A model generated the notes under the pieces. The model had not been told where the DNA came from. It saw only the letters and a program-made list of their open reading frames with translations, and made no database searches. Below are positions 1 through 8,517 of a stretch of DNA of 64,000 bases, one piece after another. Position numbers and translations under genes: made by a program. Position 1 is the first letter of the stretch. Each line of letters opens with the position of its first letter. Source of the stretch: JAFGXF01 sp963732595. GTDB taxonomy: Bacteria; Chloroflexota; Anaerolineae; Anaerolineales; Anaerolineaceae. The DNA lies in the NCBI GenBank assembly GCA_963732595.1, contig CAVSZZ010000002.1, positions 186,001 through 250,000 on the forward strand, in the 5' to 3' direction.

Positions 1-171
1 GGCATGCACGCCGGTATCCGTCCTTCCGGCAGCCAGGGTGGTATCACCCTGCCAGCCGAGTTTCCGGAGAGCCTGTTCGAACTCCAGCTGAACCGTACGT
101 GCCTGTGCCTGACGTTGGAACCCTACGAAATGGGTCCCATCATAACTCAGGATAACTTTGTAACGTGCCAT
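1..171 (-). CDS. truA: tRNA pseudouridine synthase A (N-terminal part)
   Basis: TruA converts U38-U40 of the tRNA anticodon arm to pseudouridine. Only the first 57 residues are present; the gene runs off the left edge. The start MARYKVILSYDGT is typical, and the catalytic motif GRTDTGVHA is seen at residues 49-57, with Asp52 the expected nucleophile. It lies 26 nt after rplQ on the same strand, the common place for truA at the end of an alpha operon. Confidence 0.93.
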   Translation of the reverse strand, partial: MARYKVILSYDGTHFVGFQRQAQARTVQLEFEQALRKLGWQGDTTLAAGRTDTGVHA

Positions 172-197
172 TCCAAACCGGTCCTAAACCGGATGGA

Positions 198-581
198 TTA
201 TTCCTCAACCAGTTCGATCTGGACCATCTCCGCCGCATCGCCCAGGCGGGGACCCAGCTTCATGATACGGGTGTAACCACCCGGACGATTTTCATAACGT
301 GGGGCGATATCGTCAAAGAGTTTCTTGACGGTCTCTACATTTCCTCCACCGAGGATTGAAGCTGCCTGACGACGCGCATTCACCTTTTGGATATCGGTGC
401 CCTTTGCGCTGTTGCGAGCCAGGGTGATCAACTTCTCAGCTTCCCCACGGATAGCCAGCGCTTTGATGTGGGTGGTCTGGATCTTCTCATGTTCGAACAA
501 TTGCTTGATCAGCGTACGGCGCAAAGCCTCGCGTTGATCCTTCTTCCTGCCTAATTTAAAACCTGCTACTCGATGACCCAT
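198..581 (-). CDS. rplQ: 50S ribosomal protein L17
   Basis: L17 is a large-subunit protein near the peptide exit tunnel. The 127-residue product opens with the family signature MGHRVAGFKLGRKKDQREAL and continues with the conserved RTLIKQLFEHEKIQTT segment. Length is normal. It starts 6 nt after the rpoA stop, so the two are co-transcribed and probably translationally coupled. Confidence 0.97.
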   Translation of the reverse strand: MGHRVAGFKLGRKKDQREALRRTLIKQLFEHEKIQTTHIKALAIRGEAEKLITLARNSAKGTDIQKVNARRQAASILGGGNVETVKKLFDDIAPRYENRPGGYTRIMKLGPRLGDAAEMVQIELVEE

Positions 582-587
582 TCCAGT

Positions 588-1553
588 TTACTCCACATCT
601 TTTTCTTCATGCAGGTAGCCTTTTTCGCGCATCTTTTGGACGAGTTCATCAAGACTCTTCTCGCCAAAATTGCGAATTGACATGACTGCTTCATTACCTT
701 TATCCAGCAGTTCCAACACATCCCCTACTGTGGTGATGCCGGTCCGTTTGAGAGAGTTGAACACTCTCACCGAGAGGTCTAGATTCTCGATCGGGGTCTC
801 AGCGGCTTCACTGGTCAAATGACTGCTGGCAGCTTCCTTTTCAACACCGATGGGTAATGCTTCCTCGCTGATGCCGGCGACAAAGCGCAGGTGATCAATG
901 AGGACCATGGATGCCATCCCGAGAGCCTTCTCGGGGCTGATCGTACCATCGGACCAAATTTCCAATTCAAGACGGTCAAAGTTCGTGCTCTGACCCACAC
1001 GGGCGGAGCCAACCGTCCAATTCACGCGTTTGATCGGGCTGAAGATCGCATCCACGGGCAGCTCACCAATTGGCAGATTGCCACTGCGTTCCGATGCCGG
1101 AGAATACCCACGGCCTTTTTCAACCGTCAGGTCGATCTCAAGTTTGATCTTCCTTGCATCAACGGTGAATAATTCCAGGTCAGGGTTGACGATCTCCACC
1201 TCGGGTGGAGCGATGATATCCGCCGCGGTCACAATACCTTCACCACGGACATCGAGATGCAGCTGGGCTGAATCGACCGAATGCAGCATCATGCGCAATT
1301 GCTTGATCTGGAGCATGAGCTGAATGACATCCTCACGCACACCCGGGATCTCAGAAAATTCATGGGTGACATCTGAAATACGGATGGATGTGACCGAGGC
1401 GCCCTCCAGTGAGGACAGCAGAACACGCCGCAGCGCATTGCCCAGCGTCACCCCATAACCACGCTCAAGCGGGCCGATAATGAATTTACTGTAATTACGG
1501 GCTTCCGCAACCCGTTCGACCTTTGGAATAACCATGTTACCTAATACCGTCAC
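588..1553 (-). CDS. rpoA: DNA-directed RNA polymerase alpha subunit
   Basis: The alpha subunit dimerises to nucleate RNA polymerase assembly. Its C-terminal domain contacts UP elements and activators. The 321-residue protein shows the N-terminal dimerisation core (FIIGPLERGYGVTLGNALRR, about residues 25-44), an Ala/Glu-rich linker near 235-250, and the alpha-CTD with helix-hairpin-helix motifs (VRVFNSLKRTGITTVGDVL, then IRNFGEKSLDEL). A GTG start at 1553 is chosen because AAGGAG lies 6 nt upstream. An in-frame ATG at 1535 is the alternative. Confidence 0.97.
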   Translation of the reverse strand: MTVLGNMVIPKVERVAEARNYSKFIIGPLERGYGVTLGNALRRVLLSSLEGASVTSIRISDVTHEFSEIPGVREDVIQLMLQIKQLRMMLHSVDSAQLHLDVRGEGIVTAADIIAPPEVEIVNPDLELFTVDARKIKLEIDLTVEKGRGYSPASERSGNLPIGELPVDAIFSPIKRVNWTVGSARVGQSTNFDRLELEIWSDGTISPEKALGMASMVLIDHLRFVAGISEEALPIGVEKEAASSHLTSEAAETPIENLDLSVRVFNSLKRTGITTVGDVLELLDKGNEAVMSIRNFGEKSLDELVQKMREKGYLHEEKDVE

Positions 1554-1606
1554 GTTTTACTCCTTGCCAATACACCATTTAATTCCCGCGTATTGACCTG
1601 ATGGAG

Positions 1607-2245
1607 CTACCGAGAGTAATACTCAACGATTAGCTGCTCATTGAGATTGCCGTCTATCTCGGCACGCTCAGGTGACCGCAATACACGACCCGAAAGGGTC
1701 TTGACATCGCGTTCCATCCAAACCGGGATGGTTCTCTTCTCTGCAAAATCGGGCAACTCTTTGAAGAATGTCGAGTCGCGCGATCCTTCACGCACAGACA
1801 ATTGATCACCCGGTTTGAGAACCAGGGAGGGAATATCCGTGCGACGATCATTCACCATGAAATGGCCATGCGTTACCAACAGACGTGCTTCTGACCGATT
1901 GACTGCATAACCCATGCGGAAAACGACGTTGTCGAGACGCATCTCCAGGGTCTGGAGCAAATTCAAACCGGTCAGGCCGTGTTGGCTGGAGGCCTTGCCA
2001 AAATAGCGGCGGAACTGGCGCTCGTAGATGCCATAAACACGACGGGCTTTCTGCTTGGCGCGCAACTGCTTGCCATAATCCGAAACACGATCGCTGCGTC
2101 CGACATAGGAACGCCCGTGCTGACCGGGGGCAAAACCCCGACGGTCAAAAGCACACTTGGCGGTGAAACAACGCTCGCCTTTGAGAAAGAGCTTCTCACC
2201 TTCGCGGCGGCATAATCTGCATGTTGGTCCTGTATATTTCGCCAT
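1607..2245 (-). CDS. rpsD: 30S ribosomal protein S4 (zinc-binding form)
   Basis: S4 is a primary 16S rRNA binder that starts small-subunit assembly and often represses its own operon. The 212-residue protein keeps four Cys near the N-terminus (Cys9, Cys12, then Cys26 and Cys31), indicating the zinc-binding C+ form. The S4 RNA-binding domain follows (MRLDNVVFRMGYAVNRSEAR, about residues 102-121). It sits between rpsK and rpoA, the standard alpha-operon order. A GAGGA ribosome binding site precedes the ATG. Confidence 0.97.
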   Translation of the reverse strand: MAKYTGPTCRLCRREGEKLFLKGERCFTAKCAFDRRGFAPGQHGRSYVGRSDRVSDYGKQLRAKQKARRVYGIYERQFRRYFGKASSQHGLTGLNLLQTLEMRLDNVVFRMGYAVNRSEARLLVTHGHFMVNDRRTDIPSLVLKPGDQLSVREGSRDSTFFKELPDFAEKRTIPVWMERDVKTLSGRVLRSPERAEIDGNLNEQLIVEYYSR

Positions 2246-2265
2246 AAAACTATCCTCTTCTTTAC

Positions 2266-2670
2266 CTAGACACGTCGCTTCTTGGGCGGACGGCAGCCGT
2301 TATGCGGCACAGGGGTGATGTCGGAGATCGAGCGCACCTTCATACCCAAAGCCTGGACGGCACGGATGGCCGACTCGCGTCCCGGACCGGGACCCTTCAC
2401 GATCAGATCGACTTCCTGGATGCCCATTGCCTGGGCCGCCTTGATGGCCTGTTCTGCAGCCAGACGGGCAGCGAAGGGCGTGCTCTTGCGTGAGCCCTTG
2501 AAACCGGCTGATCCGGAGCTACCCCAACAGACCGCATTACCTTCCTGGTCGGTGATGGTGATGATGGTGTTATTGAAGGAAGCATAAACATGCACCTGAG
2601 CGGAAGATAGACTCCGCTTGACCTTGCGGGCAGATGCTCCTCGACGTGTCGAACGTACACTTTGAGCCAT
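2266..2670 (-). CDS. rpsK: 30S ribosomal protein S11
   Basis: S11 forms part of the platform and mRNA exit region of the small subunit. The 134-residue protein has a basic, divergent N-terminus, the conserved AYASFNNTI-like start of the fold (VHVYASFNNTIITITD), GSRKSTPFAA, and the conserved C-terminal tail PHNGCRPPKKRRV. Length is normal for the family. It sits between rpsM and rpsD. Confidence 0.97.
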   Translation of the reverse strand: MAQSVRSTRRGASARKVKRSLSSAQVHVYASFNNTIITITDQEGNAVCWGSSGSAGFKGSRKSTPFAARLAAEQAIKAAQAMGIQEVDLIVKGPGPGRESAIRAVQALGMKVRSISDITPVPHNGCRPPKKRRV

Positions 2671-2737
2671 AAATCCTCGCTTACCTGATGTCTAATCGTC
2701 TCTGTCTGACGGCCGTGAAATCGCCGGTCAAACAGGT

Positions 2738-3127
2738 CTACTTCTTTGCAACGCCACGGCGGCGGCCGCGACCGGCAACTGTCTTCTTGGGGCCCTTGCG
2801 TGTACGCGAATTGGTGCGTGTGCGCTGCCCGTGAACCGGCAGGTTGCGGCGATGACGCATACCGCGGTAACAGCCGATTTCAATCAGACGCTTGATGTTC
2901 ATCTGCACCGAACGGCGCAGGTCACCTTCGACTTTATAGTTCTTGGTAATGTATTCCCGCAGTATTGCCAGGTCAGCTTCCGACAGGTCCTTGACCCGTA
3001 TATCCGGACTGACCTTGGTATCTGCCAGGATCCGCTTTGCGCGCGTGGGACCGATACCGAAGATGGAAGTTAAACCCACTTCGATACGCTTGTTGCGCGG
3101 GAGATCGACACCTTCAATTCTAGCCAT
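2738..3127 (-). CDS. rpsM: 30S ribosomal protein S13
   Basis: S13 sits at the head of the small subunit and bridges to 23S rRNA and L5. The 129-residue product has the start MARIEGVDLPRNKRIEVGLT, the helix-two-turn-helix motif IFGIGPTRAKRIL, and the basic RGMRHRRNLPVHGQRTRTN segment typical of the family. The lysine-rich C-terminus ends GVAKK. It starts 6 nt after rpmJ. Confidence 0.97.
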   Translation of the reverse strand: MARIEGVDLPRNKRIEVGLTSIFGIGPTRAKRILADTKVSPDIRVKDLSEADLAILREYITKNYKVEGDLRRSVQMNIKRLIEIGCYRGMRHRRNLPVHGQRTRTNSRTRKGPKKTVAGRGRRRGVAKK

Positions 3128-3133
3128 AGATCT

Positions 3134-3247
3134 TTATCCTTGTCGCTGCTTATGTTTTGGATTATCACAGATCACATACAATCTGCCGCCACGTTTAACG
3201 ATCTTGCATTTCGCGCAGCGCTTCTTTATTGACGGTGATACTTTCAT
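3134..3247 (-). CDS. rpmJ: 50S ribosomal protein L36 (zinc-ribbon form)
   Basis: L36 is the smallest large-subunit protein. Translating the reverse strand gives 37 residues, MKVSPSIKKRCAKCKIV, then RGGRLYVICDNPKHKQRQG. These include the Cys-X2-Cys ... Cys ... His zinc ligands of the C+ form. Length is exact for the family. It is first in the transcript made from the promoter at 3302-3330 and lies 6 nt before rpsM. Confidence 0.97.
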   Translation of the reverse strand: MKVSPSIKKRCAKCKIVKRGGRLYVICDNPKHKQRQG

Positions 3248-3301
3248 AAAATTACTCTCCTAGTCTTACTCGACAAAACCATTTTGTGCGGCAAAACATT
3301 A

Positions 3302-3330
3302 ATTATAACTTCTCTTTTCGCTTCCGTCCA
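3302..3330 (-). promoter_or_regulatory. sigma70-type promoter for rpmJ-rpsM-rpsK-rpsD-rpoA-rplQ
   Basis: On the minus strand there is a -35 TGGACG, a 17-nt spacer and a perfect -10 TATAAT. Transcription would start about 50 nt before the rpmJ ATG. This separates the alpha-operon genes from the spc part upstream, in the slot where infA would normally be. Confidence 0.7.
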
Positions 3331-3337
3331 GATTTCT

Positions 3338-4109
3338 TTACGGAAGTGTCAGGACCATCGGTCCTGTTTCTGTCACTGCCACCGAGTGTTCGCAGTGAGC
3401 GGTCAACGCCCGGTTGACTGAAATCACCGTCCAGCCATCCCGCAGAACTCGTGTGTTCTGTGTACCGATCAGCACCATGGGTTCCAGGGCGATCGTCATG
3501 CCGACCTTGAGTTCCATCCCCGTGCCTGCTTCACCATAATTGGGAAGCTGGGGACCCTCATGCATTTGCCGGCCAACACCATGCCCGGTGTAAACCCGTG
3601 TGACCTGATAGCCACGACTTTCGACATATTGCTGGATGCTGGCGGATACATCTCCGACATGCAATCCCGCAACCATCTTCGCAATACCTGCTTGCAGAGC
3701 GCCTTCGGTCACCTCGATCAAACTCCGGGCAGCCGGTGAAAGCTCACCCACGCCCACAGTGATGGCCGAATCTGCGACAAACCCTTCAAAGACCGTACCG
3801 CAATCCATGCTGATGATGTCGCCTTCCACCAGCTGACGTTTACCGGGAATGCCATGCACCAGTTCTTCATTGATACTCGTGCAGATGCTGGCAGGGTACG
3901 GGGTCGGCCCGGGGTAGTTCAAAAATGGCGAGTAAGCCCCGTGGGCCTTGAGCACCTCTTCGGCGATCGCATTCAAGTCAGCAGTCGTGACACCCGGTAC
4001 GGACGGCTTTTCTGGCAGCATCTAATGCTGCAAAATTGATCCGTCCGGCTTCGCGCATGATCGCGATCTCAGCCGGGGTCTTGATATTGATGACCCGATC
4101 CCATGACAT
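3338..4109 (-). CDS. map: methionine aminopeptidase, type I (one frameshift)
   Basis: Map removes the initiator Met from nascent proteins using a dinuclear metal site. The N-terminus reads MSWDRVINIKTPAEIAIMREAG, as expected, from an ATG at 4109. The frame breaks near 3998, where deleting one base restores AVRPGVTTADLNAIAEEV. The rest is intact: LVHGIPG (His), metal ligands in SMDCGTV and DSAIT, YTGHGVG, HEGPQLPNYG, and a C-terminal SVAVTETG. After the one-base correction the length is 256 residues, normal for type I. The start lies immediately after the adk stop. Confidence 0.93.
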
Positions 4110-4110
4110 G

Positions 4111-4768
4111 TCAGCCGTTTCCTTTAATGGCTTTTACCAGCTGATCGGTCACATGTTCCGATCCCGATGGTGCCATCGACCTGAACCAGCAGACCTTGCA
4201 GCCGGTAATACTCGATCAAAGGTGCGGTCTGATCCTGGTACACCTGGATTCGGCGCATGACGGTTTCGCGTTTGTCGTCTTCGCGTTGGTAAAGTGCAGA
4301 ACCATCCAGGTCGCAGATGCCTGCAACTTTGGGTGGATTGTTCTTTTCATGATACACATGACCTTGAGCCTGGCAGGTCCAACGGCCGGTCAATCTTTCG
4401 ATTAATACTTCATCCGGCACATAAATAAATGGAACAGAGACAACCCTGCCACCCAGGTCAGCCAGCAACTGTGTCAGGGCTTCTGCCTGAGTGGGTGTGC
4501 GTGGAAAGCCATCTAGAATGGCTCCATTTACACAGTCGGATTTCATCAGGCGATCACGTACCATGCCGATGGTGATGTCATCCGGGACAAGTTCGCCACG
4601 GTCAACGAAGGTTTGAGCTTTTTGGCCAAGCTCGGTCTTGTTTTTAAGGTTCTCCCGGAAGAGATCTCCTGAAGAGACATGCACCAGCTTCAGCTTTTCA
4701 GCCAGGATCTGGGCCTGTGTGCCTTTACCGGCTCCGGGTGGGCCAAGCAGCACGATATAGATACGCAT
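4111..4768 (-). CDS. adk: adenylate kinase (frameshift near the C-terminus)
   Basis: Adk interconverts ATP + AMP and 2 ADP. It shows the P-loop LGPPGAGKGTQA at residues 7-18, SSGDLFRENL, LDGFPRTPTQAEAL, the LID start RLTGRWTC and DKRETVMRRIQVY. The LID lacks the usual four-Cys zinc site: only one Cys follows GRWT. Near 4164 one extra G in a GGG run throws the end out of frame. Removing it gives GSEHVTDQLVKAIKGNG and a 218-residue protein, the usual length. It lies between secY and map, as in many spc operons. Confidence 0.94.
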
Positions 4769-4770
4769 GC

Positions 4771-6108
4771 TTAGCTTTTCACCAGTTTCTCATCATAACC
4801 GTGCAGTTTGAGCTCGGTTTCGATAATGGTAAAGGTATCGCGTACAACACCCACGACGATCAGCAAGCCTGCTGAAGAGACCAGGAACAAACCGGCTGAC
4901 TGAGCGCTGAGCGGCAGGACAGCCCCGAAGATATACGGCAGCACAGCCACCAAACCCAGGAAGAGCGCACCCGGGAAGGTGATGCGGCGTTGGACCTTGG
5001 TCAGGTACTTTTGGGTTGGTGCACCGCGGATGACACCCGGGATCTGAGCGCCCGATTTTTTCAAGTTTTCACCGTAATTCTGCTGAGCGAACAACACATC
5101 GGTGTAGAAGAAGGTAAAACCGACGACGAACAAGAAGTAAAGGATGCCATACCAGGCTGATTGTGCACTGAAAACATTCTGCACTCCCTGGGCGAAATTA
5201 GCCACCCACTCGGTTTTATTATTTATGAAGAAGTTTGCCACCAGCGCCGGGAAGGTCAGAAGTGATTGGGCAAAGATCAGCGGGATCATGCCTGCCATGT
5301 TGACCATCAGAGGGAGATTGCTTTTTACCGGCATGGACATACGATTACCGACCCGTCGCCCGGGGAAGATCACCGGGATATTACGACGCCCCTGTTGTAC
5401 AAAGACGATGGCAAAAATGATCAGGGCCAGGATGGCCAGGATGACCAAAACGAGCCAGCGATTCTGCTCATCCAACAGCAAGCTGCCAAAATTGGACGGG
5501 ATGCTGGAAACGATACCGGAGAAAATGATCAATGAGAGACCCTGGTTACGGATGCCATATTCAGAGATCAACTGGCCCAACCAGACGCCGAACATGGTCC
5601 CGCCCATCATGGTGATAACAGTCCCCAATGTTGGCAGGAGGTTCTCACCGGACCAGCCATAGTGGTTGAGGATTGGCATGCTGGTCATGGAGTTGAAGAT
5701 ATTGATCTGGCCGATGGCTGACAACGCAGCCATGGGGATGGTCAAGATGACAGTCCATTTTTCCATCCAGATGCGTCCATAACGCGGATCTTCCTTGAGC
5801 TTTCGTTCAAGAGCCGGGATGATCGGGACCAGTAACTGGATGATGATCTGGGCTGTAATGTACGGGTAAACGCCCATCGCCAGGATCGAGAAACTTGAAA
5901 TCGTACCGCCGGAAAGCATATCCAGCAGATTGACCAATTGGCCGGATGCACCCGTTACCGAGCCGAGGGCAGTTAGTGCTGCGTGATTGATATCTGGTAC
6001 GGGGATATTGGCAGCCAGACGATAGATGGCCAGGAACAGCAGCGTAAAGAGAAGCTGCCGCCGAATATCAACCGATTTCCATAGATATCGCCAAGCTGAA
6101 CGCTTCAT
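4771..6108 (-). CDS. secY: preprotein translocase subunit SecY
   Basis: SecY forms the protein-conducting channel of the inner membrane with SecE and SecG. The 445-residue protein has about ten hydrophobic segments, the N-terminal RRQLLFTLLFLAIYRLAANIPVP, a plug region containing MLSGGT and SSFSILAMGVYPYITAQII, and the cytoplasmic loops GQGLSL-like (NQGLSLIIF) and RRITFPGALFL. Length is normal. It lies 15 nt after rplO and 2 nt before adk. Confidence 0.97.
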   Translation of the reverse strand: MKRSAWRYLWKSVDIRRQLLFTLLFLAIYRLAANIPVPDINHAALTALGSVTGASGQLVNLLDMLSGGTISSFSILAMGVYPYITAQIIIQLLVPIIPALERKLKEDPRYGRIWMEKWTVILTIPMAALSAIGQINIFNSMTSMPILNHYGWSGENLLPTLGTVITMMGGTMFGVWLGQLISEYGIRNQGLSLIIFSGIVSSIPSNFGSLLLDEQNRWLVLVILAILALIIFAIVFVQQGRRNIPVIFPGRRVGNRMSMPVKSNLPLMVNMAGMIPLIFAQSLLTFPALVANFFINNKTEWVANFAQGVQNVFSAQSAWYGILYFLFVVGFTFFYTDVLFAQQNYGENLKKSGAQIPGVIRGAPTQKYLTKVQRRITFPGALFLGLVAVLPYIFGAVLPLSAQSAGLFLVSSAGLLIVVGVVRDTFTIIETELKLHGYDEKLVKS

Positions 6109-6123
6109 TGGTGATCTCCTCGA

Positions 6124-6573
6124 TTAGATGATTTCCACACTACCGCCGGCCTTTTCGATCTTGGTCCGGGCACTCTTGGTGACACGCTTGACGCGCACCT
6201 TCAAAGCCACTTTTAGATCGCCTTCACCCAGGATGACCACGGGTTGGCTGGCTTTACGGATGACGCCTGCTTTGGCGAGGGTTTCAGAGCTGACTTCAGA
6301 TCCAGCGGGAAGCTCGGAAAGCTGTTCCAGATTGACCTCAGCGTAGTTCACCCGTGATAATGGGGTGAAACCCTTGCCACGCATGAACGGCAGGCGACGG
6401 AAGAGCGGCAGGTTGCCACCTTGCATGTACAGCCGCACCGGTTTACCGGCACGAGACCCCTGGCCTTTGGTGCCACGACCGGCCGTCTTGCCCTGGCCGG
6501 CCGAAATACCACGCCCGACTCGGCGCTTCGCCTTCTTTGAGCCTTCATTTGGGACTAGGTCGTTTAACTTCAT
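6124..6573 (-). CDS. rplO: 50S ribosomal protein L15
   Basis: L15 is a late-assembly large-subunit protein with an extended N-terminal arm. The 149-residue product opens MKLNDLVPNEGSKKAKRRVG and has the Gly/Arg/Lys-rich arm GRGTKGQGSRAG and the GGNLPLFRRLPFMRGKGF segment. Its ATG overlaps the rpmD stop (ATGA), implying translational coupling. Confidence 0.97.
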   Translation of the reverse strand: MKLNDLVPNEGSKKAKRRVGRGISAGQGKTAGRGTKGQGSRAGKPVRLYMQGGNLPLFRRLPFMRGKGFTPLSRVNYAEVNLEQLSELPAGSEVSSETLAKAGVIRKASQPVVILGEGDLKVALKVRVKRVTKSARTKIEKAGGSVEII

Positions 6574-7028
6574 TTCGTTCCCTGTTCTTCAATGCGCACC
6601 AGATGATCCACCATCGCCAGCATTCCGCGCAGTGACAGCGTGTCGACCCGCTCGATGGTCTGATTCAAACGGTGGAATCCGAGCGCCTTCAATGTTGCCT
6701 TATGGCGTTTGGAATAACCAATACCGCTTTTTACCAAGGTGATCTTCAAGATTTTACCCTTGAGGACTTTCTTCACCTCCGGTTTTACAGCCGGTTTGGC
6801 AGTCTCAGCGACAACCTTTGGTTCCTCAACAACCTTGGGAGCCTTAACTTCCGTGACTTCCGGTTTTACAACAGCCGGGGTCTTGACTTTAGTCGAAGGT
6901 ACCTTGGCAGCCGCGGTTGTCTTTGGTTTGGATGCCGCAGCAGCAGCCTTGGTGGTTGTCTTCTTGACGACCGGCTTTTCAGCCTTGGGGGCTGCGGCCT
7001 TCTCAGTAACTTTCTTTTTCTCAGGCAT
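6570..7028 (-). CDS. rpmD: 50S ribosomal protein L30 with long Ala/Lys/Pro-rich N-terminal extension
   Basis: L30 is normally only about 60 residues. Here the 152-residue product carries about 90 residues of low-complexity Ala, Lys, Pro, Val and Thr before the true fold (GKILKITLVKSGIGYSKRH to the end). The ATG at 7028 is chosen because it overlaps the rpsE stop by 8 nt and reads MPEKKKVTEK. A longer frame to 7067 would run into rpsE. The extension resembles histone-H1-like tails in composition and is probably disordered and basic. Its role is unknown. Confidence 0.93.
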   Translation of the reverse strand: MPEKKKVTEKAAAPKAEKPVVKKTTTKAAAAASKPKTTAAAKVPSTKVKTPAVVKPEVTEVKAPKVVEEPKVVAETAKPAVKPEVKKVLKGKILKITLVKSGIGYSKRHKATLKALGFHRLNQTIERVDTLSLRGMLAMVDHLVRIEEQGTK

Positions 7029-7551
7029 TCTTCCTCCGCTCCCAGAAAGGCAGCAGGTCCTCAACATTCTTTCCGCGGCGTACGGCTTCTTCCTGCGGTG
7101 ATTTCAATTGGGTCAGCGCATCAAAAGTTGCCTGAACGACGTTCAGCACATTGGCGCTGCCGAGCGATTTGGTCAGGATGTCACGCACACCGGCCGCCTC
7201 TAGGACAGCGCGGACGCCACCACCAGCAATAACACCAGTGCCTGGGCTGGCCGGGCGAAGGATGACGCGGGCGCCACCAGTTCTTCCCAACACCTCATGC
7301 GGTATGGTCGTACCGGTCAGGCAAACCTTGTGCATGTTCTTGTGAGCACGCTCGGTCGCTTTGCGCATGGCATCCGGTACAGCATTGGCTTTACCGACAC
7401 CCAGACCGACGTTCCCGTGGTTATCACCGGAAACGATGGAAACCCGGAACTGGAATCGGCGGCCGCCCTTGACGACTTTCGCGACGCGCGCAATTTCGAT
7501 GACGCGCTCATCCAACTGCTGTTCGATGCTATGTAATTCTGTCATTTCCAT
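7021..7551 (-). CDS. rpsE: 30S ribosomal protein S5
   Basis: S5 supports decoding accuracy and mRNA unwinding. The 176-residue protein has the double-stranded-RNA-binding-like N-domain (RVAKVVKGGRRFQFR, SGDNHGNVGLGVGKA) and the C-domain (GARVILRPASPGTGVIAGGGVRAVLEAAG, then DILTKSLGSAN). Length is normal. It precedes rpmD with an overlap. Confidence 0.97.
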   Translation of the reverse strand: MEMTELHSIEQQLDERVIEIARVAKVVKGGRRFQFRVSIVSGDNHGNVGLGVGKANAVPDAMRKATERAHKNMHKVCLTGTTIPHEVLGRTGGARVILRPASPGTGVIAGGGVRAVLEAAGVRDILTKSLGSANVLNVVQATFDALTQLKSPQEEAVRRGKNVEDLLPFWERRKNA

Positions 7552-7579
7552 GTTTTGGTCCTCTATTCATGCATCTCGT

Positions 7580-7945
7580 TTAGAAGACGAGCCCGCCTTC
7601 ACGAGCGCCATCCGCCAGGGCTTTGACACGCCCCATATAACGGAAGCCGCCACGATCGAATACAACTTCCTTGACGCCCTTTTGCTTGGCACGTTCTGCC
7701 AGCAGAGCCCCAACCTTGCGAGCCTGCTCGGACTTCTTCAATCCCTTGAGGGATTTCCTCAGCTCAGTATCAATGGTTGAAGCCGAAACAACCGTCTTGC
7801 CGCTCTCATCATCGATCACCTGGGCATAGATCTCCGCAGTGCTCTTGAATACATTCAAGCGCGGGCGCGCAGGCGTTCCGAAAATATTCTTTCTAACGCG
7901 CTGGTGGCGGTGGAGACGAGCATCATTTCTACTTTTCTTGGTCAT
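7580..7945 (-). CDS. rplR: 50S ribosomal protein L18
   Basis: L18 binds 5S rRNA in the central protuberance. The 121-residue protein has a basic N-terminus, the GTPARPRLNVFKSTAEIYAQVIDD segment, and the conserved end VVFDRGGFRYMGRVKALADGAREGGLVF (given here in shortened form). Length and position (between rplF and rpsE) are standard. Confidence 0.96.
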   Translation of the reverse strand: MTKKSRNDARLHRHQRVRKNIFGTPARPRLNVFKSTAEIYAQVIDDESGKTVVSASTIDTELRKSLKGLKKSEQARKVGALLAERAKQKGVKEVVFDRGGFRYMGRVKALADGAREGGLVF

Positions 7946-7959
7946 AGTTACTCACCTGA

Positions 7960-8505
7960 TTATTTCGCTTTACCAGCTTTACCGGCTTTTCGGCGAATCC
8001 TTTCTCCGAGGTAATGAATGCCTTTACCCTTATAGGGTTCGGGCGGCCGGACCTTCCGGATATTCGCAGCCAGTTGACCAACGGCTTCCTTGTCAAAACC
8101 AAGGATCGTGATCTGTCGGGTTTTGGCATCGACTTCAAAAGTGATACCGGCCGGCGGTTCGAACACAACCGGGTGAGAGTAGCCAACATAGAGGACGAGC
8201 TTGTTACCGTCCATGTCTGGCCGATATCCTACGCCATCGATCTCAAGTATCCGTTTGAAACCATCGGAAACACCGCAAACCATGTTGTTCAAAACAGCCC
8301 GGGTGGTTCCGTGAAGCGCACGGATGTGAGCTTGATCGTTTGGACGGGTGACGTTGATCTGCCCATTTTCCATCGCAATGGTGATTTCGGGCGAGAAGGT
8401 ATTTTCCAGGCTGCCTTTGGGGCCTTTCACCTGGATGTGTGAACCCTGGATGTTTACCTCAACACCAGCAGGGACTGCAATCGGTAATCTACCAATACGT
8501 GACAC
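7960..8505 (-). CDS. rplF: 50S ribosomal protein L6
   Basis: L6 lies near the GTPase-associated centre. The 181-residue protein starts MSRIGRLPIAVPAGVEV and contains VKGPKGSL and the C-terminal signature VRPPEPYKGKGIHYLGE. It ends in a Lys/Gly/Ala-rich tail. Length is normal; the gene sits between rpsH and rplR. Confidence 0.97.
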   Translation of the reverse strand: MSRIGRLPIAVPAGVEVNIQGSHIQVKGPKGSLENTFSPEITIAMENGQINVTRPNDQAHIRALHGTTRAVLNNMVCGVSDGFKRILEIDGVGYRPDMDGNKLVLYVGYSHPVVFEPPAGITFEVDAKTRQITILGFDKEAVGQLAANIRKVRPPEPYKGKGIHYLGERIRRKAGKAGKAK

Positions 8506-8517
8506 CTTGTATTCCTC

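Noticed and set aside
3338..4109. map as a pseudogene
   Set aside because: One extra base explains the break, the corrected protein is full length, and Map is essential.
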